NCBI GenBank assembly: GCA_038254525.1
Contig: JBBSGC010000087.1
Location: 1-8,346, forward strand
DNA: 8,346 bases
Reading direction: 5' to 3'
From: JBBSGC01 sp038254525
GTDB lineage: Bacteria; Actinomycetota; Actinomycetes; Propionibacteriales; Nocardioidaceae
The notes under the pieces were generated by a model. The model was not told the DNA's origin, did not search any database, and saw only the letters and a list, made by a program, of their open reading frames with translations. Both the position numbers and the translations under genes were made by a program. Positions 6,326 to 8,346 of this stretch are shown in pieces. Within the stretch, counting starts at the first letter, position 1, and every line of letters begins with the position of its first letter.

Positions 6326-6354
6326 GGCGCCCGACCCTACTCGCGGAGAACCCG
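6326..6354. promoter_or_regulatory. Very short divergent tetR/oxygenase control region
   Basis: Only 29 bp separate the two start codons. GGAG (6345-6348), six bases before ATG 6355, is the oxygenase ribosome site. GGCGCC occurs at 6316-6321 and 6326-6331, flanking the tetR start codon symmetrically; it may be an operator but is a weak signal at this GC content. Promoter elements for at least one gene must lie inside coding sequence. No TGACTC-type palindrome like that at 5599 is present here. Confidence 0.45.
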
Positions 6355-7578
6355 ATGACCGCAGCGCACACAGCGGGGGCGGCGCACGGGGTGACCAGTC
6401 CGGTCCTGCCGCCGCAGTGGCTCGACCCGACCGGTCAGGACCCCGACGGGCTGGCCCGTGCGCTGCAGCCCTTCGGACGTTCACGCATGCTGCCGGCCGC
6501 GGCGTACACCTCACCGGAGGTGCTCGCCTGGGAGCGCCGGCAGCTGTTCGCCGCCGGCTGGACCTGCCTCGGCCGGGAGGCCGACCTGCGCGAGGCCGCG
6601 TCCGGCCAACAGGCCACGCAGCGGGCGGTCGTCGTGGGGGACGTGGCGGCGCTGCTGGTGTGGAGCGGCGGACGGCTGCGGGCCTTCGCCAACACCTGCT
6701 CCCACCGGGGACATGAGCTCCTGGGTGCCGGCGACACCAGCAGCCGCCGCTCTGTCGTATGCCCTTATCACGCGTGGTCCTACGACCTGGACGGTGCGTT
6801 GCGCGCTGCGCCGGGGTTTCACGGCGTCGACGGGTTCCACCCCGACGAGCACGCGCTCGTGGAGCTCGCTGTGGAGTGCTGGCACGGCTGGGTGTTCTGC
6901 TCGGCGGCCTCACCCGCAGGTCACCAGCGGACGGCGTTCGCCGAGCACGTCGGCGCTCTGGAGTCGGTGATCGGGCCGTACGCGCCGGAGCGGCTGGTGC
7001 TGGCTGACCGGCACACCTACGAGGTGGCGGCCAACTGGAAGGTCGTGTGCGAGAACTACCACGAGTGCTACCACTGCCCGATGATCCATCCCGAGCTGTG
7101 TGCGGTGTCGCCGCCGGCGTCGGGTGAGAACTACGACCTGCCGGGCAGCTGGGTCGGCGGCCGGATGGAGCTGCGCGAGGGCATGGCGACGATGTCGATG
7201 ACGGGGGAGTCGCGGAGCCGTCCCCTGCCCGGTGCCGAGCCCGGGATCGTCGAGTACGTGCAGCTGTTGCCCAACCTGCTGATCTCGGCGCACCCGGACT
7301 ACGTCATGACGCATCGCCTGGTGCCGCAGGCGCCGGACCGCACATGGGTCGAGTGCTCGTGGTACCTCGCGGACCCCGGTGACGGCTCAACGCCGGACTC
7401 CGGCTACGCGGTGGAGTTCTGGGACCTGACCAACCGGCAGGACTGGGCGGCCTGCGAGTCGGTGCAGCGGGGCCTCGCCTCGCCGCACTTTAGTCCCGGT
7501 CCCTTCGCTCCTCGCGAGGACGCCGTGCACCGGTTCGTCCAGCGGATCGGCGCCGCCTACCTCGGCGCCCCGCTCTGA
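6355..7578 (+). CDS. Rieske non-heme iron oxygenase, alpha subunit (quaternary-ammonium type)
   Basis: 407 residues; the start is supported by GGAG six bases upstream. The N-terminal Rieske domain binds a [2Fe-2S] cluster through C115, H117 (CSHRGH) and C136, H139 (CPYHAW). The catalytic domain has the iron-binding motif in NWKVVCENYHECYHCPMIHP: H240 and H245 bind the mononuclear iron, and D363 in RQDWAACESVQRGL is the likely carboxylate ligand. The residue bridging the two centres is E237, where ring-hydroxylating dioxygenases such as naphthalene dioxygenase have Asp. Glu there, with this ECYHC context, is typical of enzymes acting on glycine betaine, stachydrine or carnitine (GbcA, StcD, CntA families), so an N-demethylase or C-N cleaving monooxygenase is the best inference. 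It needs an electron-donating reductase (GbcB-like), absent here. TetR probably controls it. Exact substrate unknown. Confidence 0.88.
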   Translation: MTAAHTAGAAHGVTSPVLPPQWLDPTGQDPDGLARALQPFGRSRMLPAAAYTSPEVLAWERRQLFAAGWTCLGREADLREAASGQQATQRAVVVGDVAALLVWSGGRLRAFANTCSHRGHELLGAGDTSSRRSVVCPYHAWSYDLDGALRAAPGFHGVDGFHPDEHALVELAVECWHGWVFCSAASPAGHQRTAFAEHVGALESVIGPYAPERLVLADRHTYEVAANWKVVCENYHECYHCPMIHPELCAVSPPASGENYDLPGSWVGGRMELREGMATMSMTGESRSRPLPGAEPGIVEYVQLLPNLLISAHPDYVMTHRLVPQAPDRTWVECSWYLADPGDGSTPDSGYAVEFWDLTNRQDWAACESVQRGLASPHFSPGPFAPREDAVHRFVQRIGAAYLGAPL

Positions 7579-7599
7579 CCGCCCCCCGGTTCTCGACGT

Positions 7600-7647
7600 C
7601 GATCCGCGACTTCTGTCGCCTTTCCTGCGTTGACAACTCACGGATCG
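7600..7647. repeat. Spaced inverted repeat downstream of the oxygenase
   Basis: CGATCCG (7600-7606) and CGGATCG (7641-7647) are perfect complements separated by 34 bases, in the non-coding stretch after the oxygenase stop. It could form a long-loop hairpin acting as a weak terminator, but no T-tract follows. It may also be chance. Confidence 0.25.
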
Positions 7648-7659
7648 GCGGTCAAGAAG

Positions 7660-7690
7660 TGATCGTGTCCCATGAGGTGGTGCAGTTCTG
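7660..7690 (+). mobile_element. Candidate left terminal inverted repeat of the IS256-type element
   Basis: The stretch with GTGTCCCATGAGGTGGTG (from 7665) resembles the ends of actinobacterial IS256-family elements, whose outer repeats contain a GTCC...GGTGGTG-like core. It lies about 110 bases before the first recognisable transposase coding sequence, in the right orientation. The matching right end is not in the window, having been cut off at the IS66 junction, so the assignment rests on recall only. Confidence 0.45.
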
Positions 7691-7771
7691 GGCTTTCAGC
7701 GTCGCGTCGTTCTCGACGTGAAGGGCCAACGTGCGACGGTCAGTGAGACCCGGCAGGAAGGCACTCACAGA

Positions 7772-8213
7772 TTGAACACCCGATTGCCGGATCACTCTGC
7801 TGAGCTGACTGCGGGGATCGGCGTCGGCCATGGGAGCGGTCGCCGGAGCGGACCGCCCAGCGCAGTGGGTGCGAGTCGAGGACGCTGACGACCACGGCGG
7901 GGGATCTGGAACTGCGGATCGGGAAGCTGCGCTCAGGACGGCGTACTCTCCCTCGCTCTTGGAGCCGTGCCGCCGGGTCGACCGGACATTGTTCGCGGTG
8001 CTCATGGACGTTCCACTCTGCACGGGGCGTGTCCACCCGCGAAGGTCTACGACTTGGTCAAGGCGCTCGGCCCCGACCCCGGCATCTTCAAGTTCGAGGT
8101 GAGCCGAATTTGCGGCGACCTCAACGTTGAAGGTGTCCGCCTTCGGCGACGCTGGCCGAGACCAGCTACCGGTATGTGTTTCTCGACGCCACCTGCTGCA
8201 AGGCAAGGGTAAG
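7772..8213 (+). pseudogene. IS256-family (Mutator-type) transposase remnant with several frameshifts
   Basis: Pieces of an IS256 transposase appear in correct order but shifting frames: AELTAGIG (from 7802), ERSPERTAQRSG and TLTTTAGDLELRIGKLRSG (7834 to about 7938), SLLEPCRRVDRTLFAVLMD (about 7950-8009), KVYDLVKALG through EVSRICGDLNVE (8042 to about 8131), and LAETSYRYVFLDATCCKARV (about 8150-8210). At least four frame changes are therefore needed. The Asp of FLDAT is the first DDE residue; the remaining two thirds of the protein, with the other catalytic residues, is missing. The normal start is not clear: a purine-rich GGCAGGAAGG (7752-7761) is followed by TTG 7772 rather than ATG. Homology ends around 8210, next to the IS66 fragment. 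Not functional. Confidence 0.85.
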
Positions 8214-8216
8214 CAT

Positions 8217-8346
8217 TCAGGTCGCGGGTGCTGATTCTGGTTGCCAGGGGTTGCCGGTGATGGCGTCATGGAGTGCGGTGAGAACGTCGTCTCCGTGCTT
8301 GCGGACGGTGGAGATGTAGCCGCGGATCCTCAGCCAGGCTTGCGCT
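8217..8346 (-). CDS. IS66-family transposase, C-terminal fragment (5' end outside window)
   Basis: A minus-strand frame enters from the right edge and ends at TGA 8219-8217, giving 42 residues that begin AQAWLRIRGYISTVRKHG and contain DVLTALHDAITGNPW, characteristic of the C-terminus of IS66-type (TnpC) transposases. The visible part is uninterrupted. Directly beyond its stop the sequence becomes the IS256 remnant of the opposite orientation, so this element's own terminal repeat is missing on this side and the copy is probably immobile. Confidence 0.75.
   Translation of the reverse strand, partial: AQAWLRIRGYISTVRKHGDDVLTALHDAITGNPWQPESAPAT

Noticed and set aside
6326..6913. N-terminal extension of TetR through the oxygenase gene
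   Set aside because: The extension is Arg/Pro/Ala-rich shadow sequence. TetR proteins normally begin just before helix 1, as the ATG at 6325 provides, and the oxygenase is clearly real.
7652..8269. Minus-strand frame of 205 codons across the IS256 remnant
   Set aside because: It spans the IS66 end, the IS256 remnant and non-coding DNA in one frame without any coherent domain, so it is a chance opening antisense to a decayed transposase.

Overview
The window reads as high-GC actinobacterial chromosome. GC-rich third codon positions, GTG starts, strong AGGAGG-type ribosome sites on some genes and very mycobacteria-like fatty-acid genes all point to Actinomycetota; I cannot place the genus. Real genes occupy about 261-7578. 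Both ends are scraps of three different insertion-sequence families (ISL3 at the left edge; IS256 abutting IS66 at the right edge), so this looks like a mosaic accessory stretch.

Layout. 1-138: last 45 codons of an ISL3-type transposase. 261-805 (minus): a two-gene toxin-antitoxin-like pair, putative toxin first, ribbon-helix-helix antitoxin second, with an ATGA overlap. 942-3189 (minus): an R-hydratase (MaoC, HtdX-like) behind a high-molecular-weight ketoacyl reductase (FabG4-like). 3316-4602 (plus): a thiolase of the FadA2 type, divergent from fabG4. As I remember it, this HtdX/FabG4/FadA2 trio matches Mycobacterium tuberculosis Rv0241c-Rv0242c-Rv0243 in order and orientation. 4605-5549 (plus): an AlkA-like DNA glycosylase starting directly after the thiolase stop, where M. 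tuberculosis instead has fadE5. 5550-5725: no substantial gene, but an apparently intact operator-like palindrome, a strong ribosome site and an ATG that opens only a 23-codon frame. 5726-6325 (minus): a TetR regulator. 6355-7578 (plus): a Rieske oxygenase alpha subunit, divergent from tetR across 29 bp, of the type that oxidises quaternary ammonium compounds. 7660-8213: a decayed IS256-family element. 8217-8346 (minus): the C-terminal end of an IS66-type transposase.

How the genes may work together. Hydratase, ketoacyl reductase and thiolase cover hydration/dehydration, ketone reduction/alcohol oxidation and thiolysis/condensation of acyl-CoA or acyl-ACP, a near-complete beta-oxidation or elongation cycle lacking only the acyl-CoA dehydrogenase/enoyl reductase step. 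The glycosylase is probably co-transcribed with the thiolase, but no functional link is evident. TetR and the Rieske oxygenase form a self-contained regulator/target pair; the reductase the oxygenase needs is not in the window. I see no CRISPR array, tRNA, rRNA or confident intrinsic terminator. The points most worth following up are the thiolase-glycosylase coupling, the orphan promoter/start region at 5599-5714, the toxin family, and the oxygenase substrate.
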